Assembly (NCBI GenBank): GCA_010279815.1 | Contig: QEOQ01000180.1 | Coordinates: forward strand, 1,461,214-1,525,213 | Source: Brachionus plicatilis | Taxonomy: Eukaryota; Rotifera; Eurotatoria; Ploima; Brachionidae | Reading direction: 5' to 3' | DNA: 64,000 nucleotides | Shown here: in pieces, positions 24,681 through 35,877 of the stretch | Position numbering within the stretch: position 1 is the stretch's first letter | How the letters are laid out: every line of letters begins with the position of its first letter | Notes under the pieces: generated by a model | What the model was told of the DNA's origin: nothing | Databases searched by the model: none | What the model saw: only the letters and a program-made list of their open reading frames with translations | Program-made: the position numbers and the translations under genes

Positions 24681-25590
24681 ATGTCATCGGATTTTGCAAG
24701 TAATTAAGAAAAAAAATTAAACATTAGCTAAAAATTAAATTAAATTTTTTAAGATGTGAGACCTCGTTACGGAGATCCAAGCGAAATATTCGATGTAAAA
24801 GACTTGGTCTCAAAAGACCCCATTAAGCAGTTTGACTCGTGGTTTCAACTAGCCAGAAAAAATCCAGGAATCAAGGAACCAGTAAGTTTAAAAATTCCTT
24901 CTTTTTTAAAATAAAATTCAATTATTTATCCTTAAGAACGCTATGTGTTTATCTACAGCGACAATGTAATTAAAATTTTTTTTTGAAAAAATTAATTTTT
25001 AATTTCGGTGTTAAAAGTGAGGGAAAACCGTCAAGTAGAATGGTACTGTTGAAAGACTTTACGGGAAATGGATTCACTTTTTTTACCAATTACACCAGCA
25101 AAAAAGGGCAAGAATTGGATAAAAACCCGCAGGCTAGTTTGTGTTTCTATTGGGATATAATGTCAAGACAGATAAGAATTGATGGAAAAGTTTCCAAAAT
25201 AGATCGTGAAAAATCGATAGGATATTTTTCAAGACGACCTTTAAATTCAAGAATTAGTGCATATATAAGCGATCAGAGCAAAGTTATTAAAGATAAACAG
25301 GTATAAAATAAAAAATCTTAGATTTAATTTTTTTTATTATAATTCATTTTTAGTATTTGATTGATCTACAACAACAAGCAACAAAGGAATTCGAACCAAC
25401 TCAGACTGTGCCAACACCGGAAAATTGGGGAGGTTATTTAGTAGTGCCTGAAGAAATAGAATTTTGGCAAGGAAATGATATCAGACTACATGATAGAATT
25501 AGGTTTAGAAAATTAAAAGAAGGTGAAAAATTGAGTGAATTTGCAATCGAGGGTGAAAATGGATGGATTATTGAGAGATTAGCACCATGA
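24681..25590 (+). CDS. PNPO: Pyridoxine/pyridoxamine 5'-phosphate oxidase
   Basis: Exons 24681-24699, 24754-24881, 24937-24965, 25018-25300, 25354-25590 give 231 aa. The FMN enzyme oxidises pyridoxine or pyridoxamine 5'-phosphate to pyridoxal 5'-phosphate in vitamin B6 metabolism. Family motifs appear in order: VRPRYGD near the N-terminus, [50 protein letters not shown], the [14 protein letters not shown] segment, [25 protein letters not shown] and the C-terminal IIERLAP, which is the normal PNPO end. The length is that of a bacterial-type or short animal PNPO, without a long N-terminal extension or obvious mitochondrial presequence. The third exon is only 29 nt. All junctions are GT-AG and keep phase. 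No disruption seen. Confidence 0.96.
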
Positions 25591-26515
25591 GCAAAAATAT
25601 TTATAAACGAAAATTATCTATTTTATTAATAAAGCATATTTTCAATAATAACATCTTACTTTTAGAAAAATTTAATACAATAAAGATAAAAAATTTATTT
25701 TCAAGATAAATTTTTTATCTCATATTCTGCGCTTCTTTTCTATAATTAGATAGCCTCATATCAGCAAAATAAATTAAAAAATCCTACAGGTATATTGAAA
25801 TAGCATTTGGCATTTTGTGGGAAATATATAATTTTTATTGTTTTTTTAAATTTAGCTTCTCGTGTTCTTTAAAGTGATTAAATAATGCTTGTGGTATAAA
25901 AATTAAGCTTCAGATTAAAACTTATGATTTTAAAATTAATAATAAATGGATTTTAATTGAAGGTCATATTTAACAAAAATATTTTCTCAAAAATTTATAT
26001 TCAAAAAATGTATAACCATTTGTCGAATTTTTATAACTTGTTGTTTTTACTAATATTACATAAAACAATTGATAAAAATTCATCTTTTAAGGATATTAAA
26101 TTTCTTCAAATCATTTTTGATTTTAATTGGCTAAATAATTTTTGAGATAAATAACATTTTTAATGTCAAAAACGAGATAATTCAGAAAATTTAATTCATC
26201 TGTATCAATGATTAGTTCCATTAAATTCAAATGTTATTTTAAAAAAATTTCGACATAATTGAATAAAACACTTTTTGCAATAATAAGCAAAAAATTTTAA
26301 ATATTAGCGATGGATCGTGAAATTACTTGAAAAAGAAATCGCTGTAATGTTTGATATTAAAAATTTTAATATTTATGATTTTTCAGACATTCATAATTTA
26401 AAGATGTCAGTTAAATTAAAATTCGTAAATAAAAGAAAGAAAAGTTAATGCAAAATAATTAAAGTTTTATAAAAATTAATTCGTATAAATAAGAGTTAAA
26501 ATTCTCAGTATCCTT
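25591..26515. other. Spacer between PNPO and the U2 snRNA gene
   Basis: About 920 bp of AT-rich sequence with the PNPO 3' flank (AATAAA-like hexamers shortly after the stop) and the U2 5' flank. I cannot define a proximal sequence element without species comparison. Confidence 0.4.
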
Positions 26516-26704
26516 ATCGCTTCTCGGCCTCTGGCTAAGATCAAAGTGTAGTATCTGTTCTCATCAGTTTAATATCTGATGGGGGGTCCATTGGGCCCCC
26601 GCGATATTAAATCGATTTTTGTGAATGGACTGGTTGCGCAGAGCTTGCTCGGCACCAGTCACGGATCGACCTAGCGTAGCACAATATTGCTAGGACCGGT
26701 CCAC
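26516..26704 (+). ncRNA. U2: U2 spliceosomal RNA
   Basis: The sequence opens ATCGCTTCTCGGCC, the conserved U2 5' end. It continues with the branch-point recognition sequence GTAGTA (26548-26553), stem IIa (TATCTGTTCT, then CAGTTTAATATCTGATG), a GC-rich stem, an Sm-like site (ATTTTTG, about 26615-26621), and 3' stem-loops ending in CCTAGC...GCTAGG. The length (about 189 nt) matches animal U2. Two small differences from the usual 5' region are seen: GGCCTCTGGC instead of GGCCTTTTGGC, and ATCAAAGTG instead of ATCAAGTG. These may be lineage-specific or mark a variant or pseudogene copy. Directly downstream is a short AAAACCC/GGGTTTT hairpin (26705-26723). Confidence 0.9.
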
Positions 26705-27590
26705 AAAACCCTTTTTGGGTTTTAAAACTTAAAAATAAAAGAAAAATAACATAGGAATAATAATAAATTATAAGTATAAAAAGTATAAAAAATAAAAATT
26801 TTTAATTTTGTTACATTCTTATTTTACTTTATTTTTGGTTATATAGGATCTATTAGGGTTTTGGTGGTTAGATTATAACAATAAAAATGAAAAATTAAAT
26901 AAAAATAAATGTCTCTCTTAGCCTTAACAATAAACTAGTCATATTAGTTAAATTTCTGAACATGAAGTGTTGTCAGCAAAACAGAGATTAAAATTTTAAT
27001 AATATTCTAAAATTTTATTAACAGAATTGGAACAAAAAGCATCTTTTCAAACCAAATCCTAAAATTTTTTTGGATTTAAATCATTAAAGATCTTCAAATA
27101 TAGTAGCATTTTGTAATAAGTCTTATCACAATGGTTTCATTCATGAGTTTTATAGAAGAATTTTACTTATTCATACCATAGAGTCATTAATTTAAACTTA
27201 AATCGATCATTGGATCTTTACCAATTTACCAATTTTTCCCCTATGCCATTTCAATTACGTTGATCTCTTTATTTTCGATTTCCAAGTAGGATTTTTGGAG
27301 ACTACCGAATAAAAGAACTTTAAATCAGATTGATAACTTTATGATAAAAAGCAGATGGAGGCCTTCCTTTAAAATGACACCTAGGTTTTTAGGGGACCTA
27401 TCATTTATAGTGATTGCTATTTGGTAGAGGCGTGTTTATAAAGTTGAAATTGAGGAAGTCTATAAGATTGGTGCAAGAAGGAGATTCGATACGGAGATTG
27501 AATCTAAGACAGAACCTTCATGAGTTAATATGAAGTCAAAGATTTGTAAAATCTTAAATATTAAATATTAATAAAAAGACGATTTATATG
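26705..27590. other. Spacer between U2 and the fold-back repeat
   Basis: Mostly AT-rich, slightly less so at 27230-27530. No reading frame or repeat is supported apart from the hairpin directly after U2. Confidence 0.3.
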
Positions 27591-28066
27591 GGCATTTCGA
27601 AATTTTGTACAAAAAAAAAAAAACAAAATATTAAAAAAGCCAAAGCTTAATTTCTGAAGGACCAATACATGTTCTGTAAAATGTAGCAACTGATACATCC
27701 TTTGTACCACCAATATACTGATTCTGCAAAACTCAGAAAATGGTAAATTTGGGATATTATATTTTATTAAAAATCCAATTCAACTTTAAGTGGTGGTACA
27801 AAGGATATTTAAGTTGCAACAATTTATAGAACATGCTTTAGTCAGTTCAGATTAAAATTCTGACGTTTTCTATATTTTGTTTTTGTTTTTTGTACTAAAA
27901 TTCACAATGTTCTGAATTTTGTAGAATTTAGCAGAATCAGTATATTGTTGGTACAAAGGATGCATCAGTTACTGCAATTTACAGAACATGTTTTGATCCT
28001 TCAGAACTTAAGCTTTGGCACTTTTAATATTTTGTTTTTGATTTTTGTACCAAAATTCACAATGCC
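27591..28066. repeat. Fold-back (MITE-like) element made of three related arms
   Basis: The left end GGCATTTCGAAATTTTGTAC is the near reverse complement of the right end GTACCAAAATTCACAATGCC. The left arm (about 27591-27745) is inverted relative to the right arm (about 27915-28066); both share the blocks GGTACAAAGGATGCATCAGTT-like, ACAGAACATG and AAGCTTTGGC-like. A third, middle copy (about 27785-27910) has the same orientation as the right arm. No coding capacity. A clean target duplication was not found; ATTTAT occurs near both ends but does not abut the left one. Confidence 0.7.
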
Positions 28067-28212
28067 ATTTATTTGCTTGAATTTTACTGGGTTCTTTGAA
28101 CAGCAAGGGATTTTTTGAACATATAAAAAACTGGCATTTGATCAAAAAATAAATATTTATTTTGATTATGTTTCAATTAATCTTAAAAAATAAAACATTA
28201 TATAACGGAAAA

Positions 28213-31200
28213 TTAGCCAAATTTGGATTTATAAGCCATTTGTTTGACTTGAGTTAAAAGGTCATTGTGGACATATGATTCACATATATAGCACCAGACA
28301 GATAAATCGCTAAATGAGAGTACCATGGGATGCTGAGATGTGTCATGATGTTCAAGCATATGTTCTTTGACAAACCGAGAACATCCGCATTCAAAGCAGG
28401 ACAAACAAATCCAATTTTCTTTTGAGCCATTACATTTAAAACAAGGTCTATTTACATCGATTAAACTCGGATCAAGATTTGTATTTATTTCTGACAAATG
28501 TGGACAATATGTTAGAGGAATTACAGAGAATGCCGAAAGAAAATCTATATCACAATTTTCATTACTAGCTGTTGACAAAATCTCGGGAGTGTTTGGTATC
28601 GATTCGGAAATTTCGATTGATTCTTGTTCATTATTTTCATTTTCTTTAAAAATTTACCCTAGAAAATAATTTGAAAATAATTTTTATTTTTTTTTATCTA
28701 CCTTTGGATTTATTTCGACTCCTTAGAGTATAATTATTTTCTGTCTGTTTATTATTTTTTTGTTTTCGTTCTGATTTGAATTTTTTGATAAATTCACAAT
28801 TAGGCAATTTATCTTTAATTTAAAAAAAAGACAAATTGTTAATTTTTATTGTAACAAAACATACCATCAAACTTCAGACATGACCAGTACTTTTTTTGAA
28901 CTTTAATCACATTACGAATTGACTCATAAGCTCTTAAAAAATAAATTTAAATCTTCTAATTCATTATAAATTTTATAATACTTTGGCTTTGCATTTATGG
29001 GAGGAAGAGAAGGACAAATGTCACCTAAAAGGATGCTCACACAGCTTGCCATACTCTCACTTATTGATGCCAAATTATAACCTCCCTTAAAATTAGTTAA
29101 TTATTTATTATTTGCTTGGTTTATTTCATGTACTTCTAGTCCAAGGATGACTTTGCCGTTCGCCAACGAGGAAAGCATTTTTGTCATTTGTGCAAACCCA
29201 TTTGGTGTAATGTTATACCTTCCCTTGATAAAAATTATATTTTTTTATTTAAAAAACAGAAAATAAATTTACTAATGGATCACCAGTTGCACCGTCGAAA
29301 CCAGCAGAGACCAAAACCAAATCAGGATTAAACTTTGAAAAAATGATCAAATTTTTTTTGTCATAAAATTATATTTTTACCTCATATGCTACTGGCATCA
29401 CGATACGAAGAAATGCAGCAGTATACTCAGCATCGCCAGCTATTGGTTGATTCCATGGTATGTTGATATTAAAACCTTTGCCTTTAGCTTTTCCAACCTC
29501 GTCATAATTGGATCCGGCATCAATGGGATAAAATGTACCATTGTCATAACGATGAATAGATATAAACAAAATTCTTAATCAAAATTAATAATAATTTTTT
29601 TGTTGTTCTATTTGATTTTAATTACGTTTCATCTTCCAAAAAAATATCCTGAGTCCCATTTCCATGATGAATGTCAAAATCAACAATGAGAACTCTTCAA
29701 AGAAAAAAAATAAAAATAATTTGGAACAAAAAAAGCTGGTTACTTTTTTATATGATTAAATTTTTTTTGGGCATATTTAGCGGCAATGGCAATCGAATTG
29801 AAAAAACAAAAACCAGAACATGATTTATTGTATGCATGATGACCCGGTGGTCTAATAACTCCCGCTCCATTTAAACTCTTAATTAAATTTTATTTTATTT
29901 AAAAAAAATAATAAACTAGTTTATAAATTTTTACTTTGTTTGAGCAAACTTCATCAACAACTTGTAAGAGACATCCTGTAGCAAGCAAAGCACAGTCATA
30001 TGTTGAAGAATTGAAAAAAACTGAGTGACTATTTACAGACAAGTCTTTTAATTCATTTTCACTTTTAGATTTTACAGATTTAATTTTTTCAATATATGAA
30101 TACGAATGACATAAATGAATCTCGTGTTCAGTAGCGTATCTTGACTTCAATTCTTGACATCTGTTATACAATTTTTTTTCTTTTAGAGTGTCTAAAATTT
30201 TTTTAATACGGTCCGGTTTTTCAGGATGATCTCTAAAATATTTCAAATTAAATTTTTAATTTTAAATTTTTTAACTTACGATTGTATTAGATTGTAGTGC
30301 TTCATCATTTCGAGGTCCGATGATATGCAAGTTCTAGTTTTTATGGTATCTAACTTTAGGTCAGATCTTAGAGTTCTTTCAAAATGTTTGCTCAAAGATC
30401 CCCGTTTTGTAACTTTGAAATTATTTTTTTGATTGTCTAAAAAATCGTTTAAATTCAATGATTCATCATTATCATTCAATAGCTGTAGACAACACCAGTA
30501 CGGTCTTAGCACTGAAATTGATTTTAAAATAGAGCTTTAATTGAAAAAAATTTATCAATTGCAATTAGTTAATGGTTCAATAAAATGCCTTGAAGCAGGT
30601 TCCCGCAGAGACTTGAGTTTTTTACATGGCAAACCCATCAAACATCCAACAAGTTCATTTACAGATTTTTTGGAATACTCTGATGACTCGGTTTCCTTAA
30701 AATTTGAAAATAAATATTTTTTTTATCATTCTAATTCCATGCGCTTACATTAAGGATCAAAAATATTTTTCCATTTGCTAAACAAGACAGAAAATGGATA
30801 ATATGACCGAAGATTGAAGGGGATAACTAGACAAAAAAAACTAAAAATTTTTTTTATTTTTTAATTTTGTTCTAATTACTTTTGATTCTTGAAAATTGAA
30901 CGGTATAAAAATAATCTCCGGATTAAACTAAATAAAGTTGAAAGTATTTTTTGAACAAAATAATTAAGTTTTTACTTCATAAGCAACAGGGAGTATAATG
31001 TTAAAAAATGATGCCATGTACTCGCTTTCACCAAAACAATCCTAAAAAAAATTAAAATCTTTTTTGCTAGATAACTTTATACTACCTCATCCATAACAAT
31101 ATTAATATTAAATCCCTTTCCTTGGTCATTTCCAATAAAGTGAAATTGCCTCTCTTCAGCGCTGATACCATGTGTGTATTGATGAATGGAAGCATACAAG

Positions 31201-31871
31201 ACCCTTTTAATTGCATTCACCATTTTTTAATAAATAGATTATTTTTTATTATTAATTTTATTCTTTACTTGGAACTTTGATAAAATTTATTTTGAATTTT
31301 TGAATCAGAATGGTTGCTCAAATCAAGAATCATAATACGCTTGATTCCATGAACAGCCATAGTTATTTCTGTTATTTGGCTTGTAATAATTTGTGTTGAT
31401 AAATTGCTTATAAATGCAAATCCGTTATCAAGCTTTTGGGATATTATATCAGAAATCAATTGTAGAGATGTGCCAATTATCAATTTATTTTCTTCATTGG
31501 TACAGTCTTGGTTTGCTTGGAGCATGATGTCATTCTCATTCTCATCAATTGAACGAACCTAAATTAGACAAAATAAAAAAGAATCGAGAGGCTATTTAAT
31601 AAATACCGGAACATTAATTAATTTTGGCAATAAAGAGATGCTTTCGTTGACGAACCAGTTTCTATTAATTGTCACAATTCCGGTTCTAAGATTTAAAAAT
31701 TTTTAGAATCTAATGGAAAAAAGTTAATTGCGGTCTTTTACTTCTTTATGTTCTGATCAAATTCGTTTTCTTTAATTTGAATTTTCTTTTAAAATAAATT
31801 CATTTAAAATAGATTTAAAAGCAGTTGGCAAGTGTTACAAGATCACTCAGTTGTTCCAGAATATTTTCCAT
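28213..31871 (-). CDS. HDAC6: HDAC6-like deacetylase: dead first domain, active second domain, ZnF-UBP
   Basis: Exons (minus) 31871-31839, 31785-31742, 31685-31607, 31558-31269, 31203-31086, 31041-30976, 30927-30880, 30826-30749, 30695-30626, 30511-30280, 30232-29935, 29877-29744, 29694-29626, 29573-29381, 29332-29273, 29223-29134, 29085-28982, 28932-28865, 28812-28702, 28643-28213 give 871 aa. HDAC6 deacetylates tubulin and binds ubiquitin chain ends. The second domain (about 353-720) has [24 protein letters not shown] (Leu gatekeeper) and LEGGYNL. The C-terminus (about 775-860) is a ZnF-UBP with [27 protein letters not shown] and [10 protein letters not shown]. The first domain (about 27-290) aligns in fold but has lost every catalytic motif: no HH dyad, LDLSNHSD for VDWDVHHG, FNF for GFD, LNETE for LEGGY. 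The exon 9 to 10 junction (GTAAAA...TTTCAG) is the least certain. The N-terminus is very short. Confidence 0.88.
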
Positions 31872-32862
31872 ATTTTTTTTCTCAAATTTAATTAATGCCA
31901 AAAAATTCAATGAATTTTCCTCAAGGATTGAACTAATTTATGAATTACCTAAAACTTGTATAAAGTTAAGAAAAATGTGAAGTTAAAGAAGAATGTGTTT
32001 TTTATTTCAATATAGATGCATAATGGCTGAAAGTAATGTTAAACACTATTATTGAAATTTAATGTTCCATTATCATAAATAGGAAATTTCAGAGTATTGA
32101 GAAAGAAATTTAAACTAAGGTTAGTGAATATTGTTTTTAAAAAATTCAAAAATTTAAATCATATAATTATTTTAATTTGAATCAAATGAATAATTATTTA
32201 CAAAACATCGACAAATAATGATATTTAATACTTTATTAATTAAGGATAAGAAAATAAAAAGTCTTAATAGGTAATTGACGAAATTAAAGAATGAAATGAA
32301 TTTAGATTTTTTTAGATTAATTTTAAAAAAATATTTCAGCTTTTTTTAAGTAAAGAAGCCTAGAATTTATACAATATTCCTAAAAAATTTGAATTTTGCA
32401 AGAAATTTTTGAGAATATTATTTAAGAGAATAGCGTTAATTAAATTTAATAAAATATTTAGATTTAATTTAATATTCAAATTTTTGTTTTACTTTACTTA
32501 TTTCATAATTAGTTGACATCAAAATAAAAATGCACACTTACTCGTCTTTTAGGCTTCTTCTGTAAAGACATTTTAATATCACTTAATTCCCACTCTCATC
32601 AATTCTTTTTGTGGTCAATTAAGGACTCGATCAATGCTTTTTGAGGTTCATTATTAAATAAATAAAAAAAGGACTTAAATGAAAGTTAGAATAAAAGAGA
32701 TACTTATTTTGCAAGTTTTATTTCTTATAAAAATATTCTTTAATTCTAAACTCTTTCATAATTTGAAATCTCATCGTGGATTGATTTAATACTTTAAGCT
32801 TAAAATAATTTACTTAAACTTAACTTTTGTTTGTGTTTAGATAAGTCATATTTGGATTGAAA
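31872..32862. other. Divergent promoter region between HDAC6-like gene and RPA1
   Basis: About 990 bp between two start codons on opposite strands, so it presumably carries both promoters. A TTTAG at 32836-32840, 22 bases before the RPA1 start, could be a 5' UTR or trans-splice acceptor. Nothing else is identified. Confidence 0.4.
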
Positions 32863-35800
32863 ATGTTCCAATTAACCAGAGGCTCTTTGAAGGTAATTCA
32901 CCAAACGCACTATTCAAGTCTTAAATTAATTAAAATTATTTTAATTAATAGAAAATTTTGGATGGAAACAATGTTGCTGATCCAATTTTACAAATAACTC
33001 AAATGAAGAACATTCAAAACAACATGGATGGCATGACTAGGTATAAAGTTACCCTTTTTGACGGTGAAACCCAGCACACATGTAATTAATTTTTAAGTTG
33101 AATTAAAAGAATTTATTTTACTTTTGATTTATTTCAAGTTGGAATATTGGCGACTCAAAAAAATGCCTTGGTAGAATCAAACCAGCTTAGAATAGGCAGT
33201 GTTATCAAATTGGAAGAGTTTGCTGCAAATGTGCTGTCAAAAGATCCACCAAAGTAAATTTTTGACCCAAAAATTTCTTTCTTTTAATGAATTTTTTTTC
33301 AGAGTTGTGATTATTTTGTTAAACTTTGAAATTTTGGGTGAAATGGACGCAAACTCAAAGCAGCAACCTGCAGCCACAATTTCCCAGCCGAACAAACATG
33401 TTCAAAATGAAAATATAGAGCCCAATAAGTCAATAAATCAAAACAAGGCAAAATCATTTTTTGACAAAAAAGAGGCTGATTTTGAAAAACCTCAGTCAGC
33501 CAACCCGCCAGGGACTTTCAATGGTTTCAAAGTTTTTGGCATCTCAAGTTTAAATCCTTATCAAAACAAGTATACCAAATGCTCATTTTCAATTTCTTAT
33601 ATTTAATTTTAATTTTAAAGATGGGCAATAAAAGCCAGAGTTACTAATAAATCAAATATTCGAACATACTCGAATGCCAGAGGCGAAGGAAAACTTTTCA
33701 ATGTGGAACTAATAGATAACACTGGTGAAATTAGAGCCAATGGTTTCAATGACCAAGTTGACAAATTTTATGAAATGCTGCAAATTGACCAAGTCTATTA
33801 CATCTCAAAAGCTACTCTAAAGACTGCCAATAAGCAATATTGCAGATTAGACAATGATTACGAGATGACATTTAACAATGAAACTGTCATTCAGCCTTGT
33901 GATGAAACAGACAATCTTCCGCGTATAAATTTGAACCTTGCTAAAATTAGTGATATTTCTAATCACGCCGCTAATGATTTTGTTGGTAAGTAGAAACTAA
34001 AGGAATTAAATTTTTTAGTTACAAAAAAATTTATTTATGGCTTACAATATCTTTAATTTTTAAAAATTATTTTTACCTTAAACATTTGTATAGTACTCTA
34101 AGAAATAAGGCGAACTTCCAGTTAATTTTTTTTAAGAGTTGTATCCATCGAAATCATATTATAACATTGTTTGTTTCTATCTTAGAAATAAATTTAAATT
34201 TAACTTATTTTCCATTTAATAATGTCTAAAGTTCCACTTTATTCTTATAAAAAAATTTAAAAAAACTAAAATTTTTAGAATCAAGTCACAAACTAGAATG
34301 AACCTTAATAATTGAATCAAAGCTGATTTTTAATTTTTCTTCAAAAAAAAATAAAAAACACTGTTTCGATGGGTTTAGCTCAAGATGAAATAAAATTGAA
34401 GTTGGCCTCATTTCCAAGATTAGTTGCCAAAAGTTCACAGAAAAATTATAAAAAAAACACATTAAAAAAATCAAATGTTCCAATTAGCAATTATTTTTTA
34501 TTTATTAGCTTTAAAAATAATTTCTCGAATGGCTAAAGACTTCTTTCAAGCCGATTTTGATAAAATTGACGTTAAGAGAAAAAATATGAAATATTTTGAG
34601 GTTAAACAATTTTTTTTTAAAACAATTTTATTTACCATTTTTGTTTTGTTTTGGAAAATTTTTTGAATTAGGTCTCCAAAATCTAATGTTCAACACCACT
34701 AGCAAAAAATAAATTTTTTTAATCTATTTTAGATGTTATTGGAGTAGTTAAGTCTGTTGGTGATTGCATGACCATTGTAACTAAATCAACTAACAAAGAA
34801 CTAAAGAAACGAGAGTTGAGCATTGTTGATAACAGTGAATGTGCCATCACCGCAACTCTATGGGGCAAACAAGTATTTTTTTAATAAAATTAATAAAAAT
34901 TTTAGTTGAATAATTTTCTTAAAGGCTGAAGATTATGACTCTAGCGATAGTTTTCCAGTTATTTTGCTAAAAGGTGCAAAAGTTGGAGACTATAACGGAA
35001 GAACATTGAGTGTAACCTCTACCACAGTAGTTCAGATAAATCCGGATATACCCGAAGCTCATACTGTAAAAGGCTGGTTTGAACAAGGAGGAAGTGAGTC
35101 AGAAATACAAGATTTGTCAAGTCAAGGAGCTGGTGGAAGCGGAATGGGCGCTGGTACATCGATCATTGGTCACACAAATTGGAAATTCTTAGACCAGTTG
35201 AAAGATGAAAAACTTGGAATGGGCGACAAAGCCGACTACTTTTCAACGAAAGCCTATGTGTTATATGCCAAAAAAGATAATTCTATGTACACAGCATGTC
35301 CTGGTGAAAATTGTACCAAGAAAATTTTTGATCAAAACGATGGAACATATCGTTGCGAAAAATGTGCCAGAAATTATCCAAATTTTAAATGGCGAATGAT
35401 TTTGAATGTACTTTTCAAATTTGTTTTTTTGATTCCCACTTTTGTCTAAATTTAAATTCATTTAAGATAAATCTAGCTGATTTTGCTGACTCGAACTGGG
35501 CTACATGCTTTCAAGAAACTGCTGAGACCATTCTCGGTATAGGAACCGAAGAATTGGGTGAATTGAAAAACTCAGTAAGCAATATCTTTTATTTCAAATT
35601 TTTATAACAAATTAAATAATTTTTTTAAAGAATGATCCCAAATTTGATGAAGTATTTTCAGAATGTGCATTTAAAGAATTCAATTTTAAGCTCAGAGCTA
35701 AAATGGAAACTTACAATGTAATGACGCGAAAATTTCAATAATTTTTTCTAAATATTTTTTTATAAGGATGAAAGAAGAGTTAAAGTAAGCGCTGTGACTG

Positions 35801-35877
35801 TAGAGCCGATTGATTATGTTCAAAGTGGTAGACGTATTCTTGAAAAAATCAAACAGTTTGCCAAAGAACAAGTTTAA
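32863..35877 (+). CDS. RPA1: Replication protein A 70 kDa DNA-binding subunit
   Basis: Exons 32863-32892, 32952-33081, 33139-33253, 33303-33569, 33621-33985, 34733-34872, 34925-35407, 35467-35574, 35631-35717, 35767-35877 give 611 aa (human RPA1 is 616). It is the large subunit of the nuclear single-stranded-DNA-binding trimer in replication and repair. Visible in order: the N-terminal OB fold (1 to about 110), a polar linker, DBD-A opening SSLNPYQNKWAIKARVTNKS, then RTYSNARGEGKLF and NDYEMTFNNET; DBD-B with GVVKSVGDC and TATLWGK; DBD-C with PDIPEAHTVKGWF and a four-Cys zinc ribbon (about C474, C479, C493, C496). The C-terminus contains WATCFQETAE and METYNDERRVKV. All phases agree. Intron 5 is long (747 bp). 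Confidence 0.96.

Noticed and set aside
27591..28066. CRISPR-like array (repeated blocks)
   Set aside because: The repeats are three long arms in mixed orientation, not short regularly spaced direct repeats, and the genome is eukaryotic.
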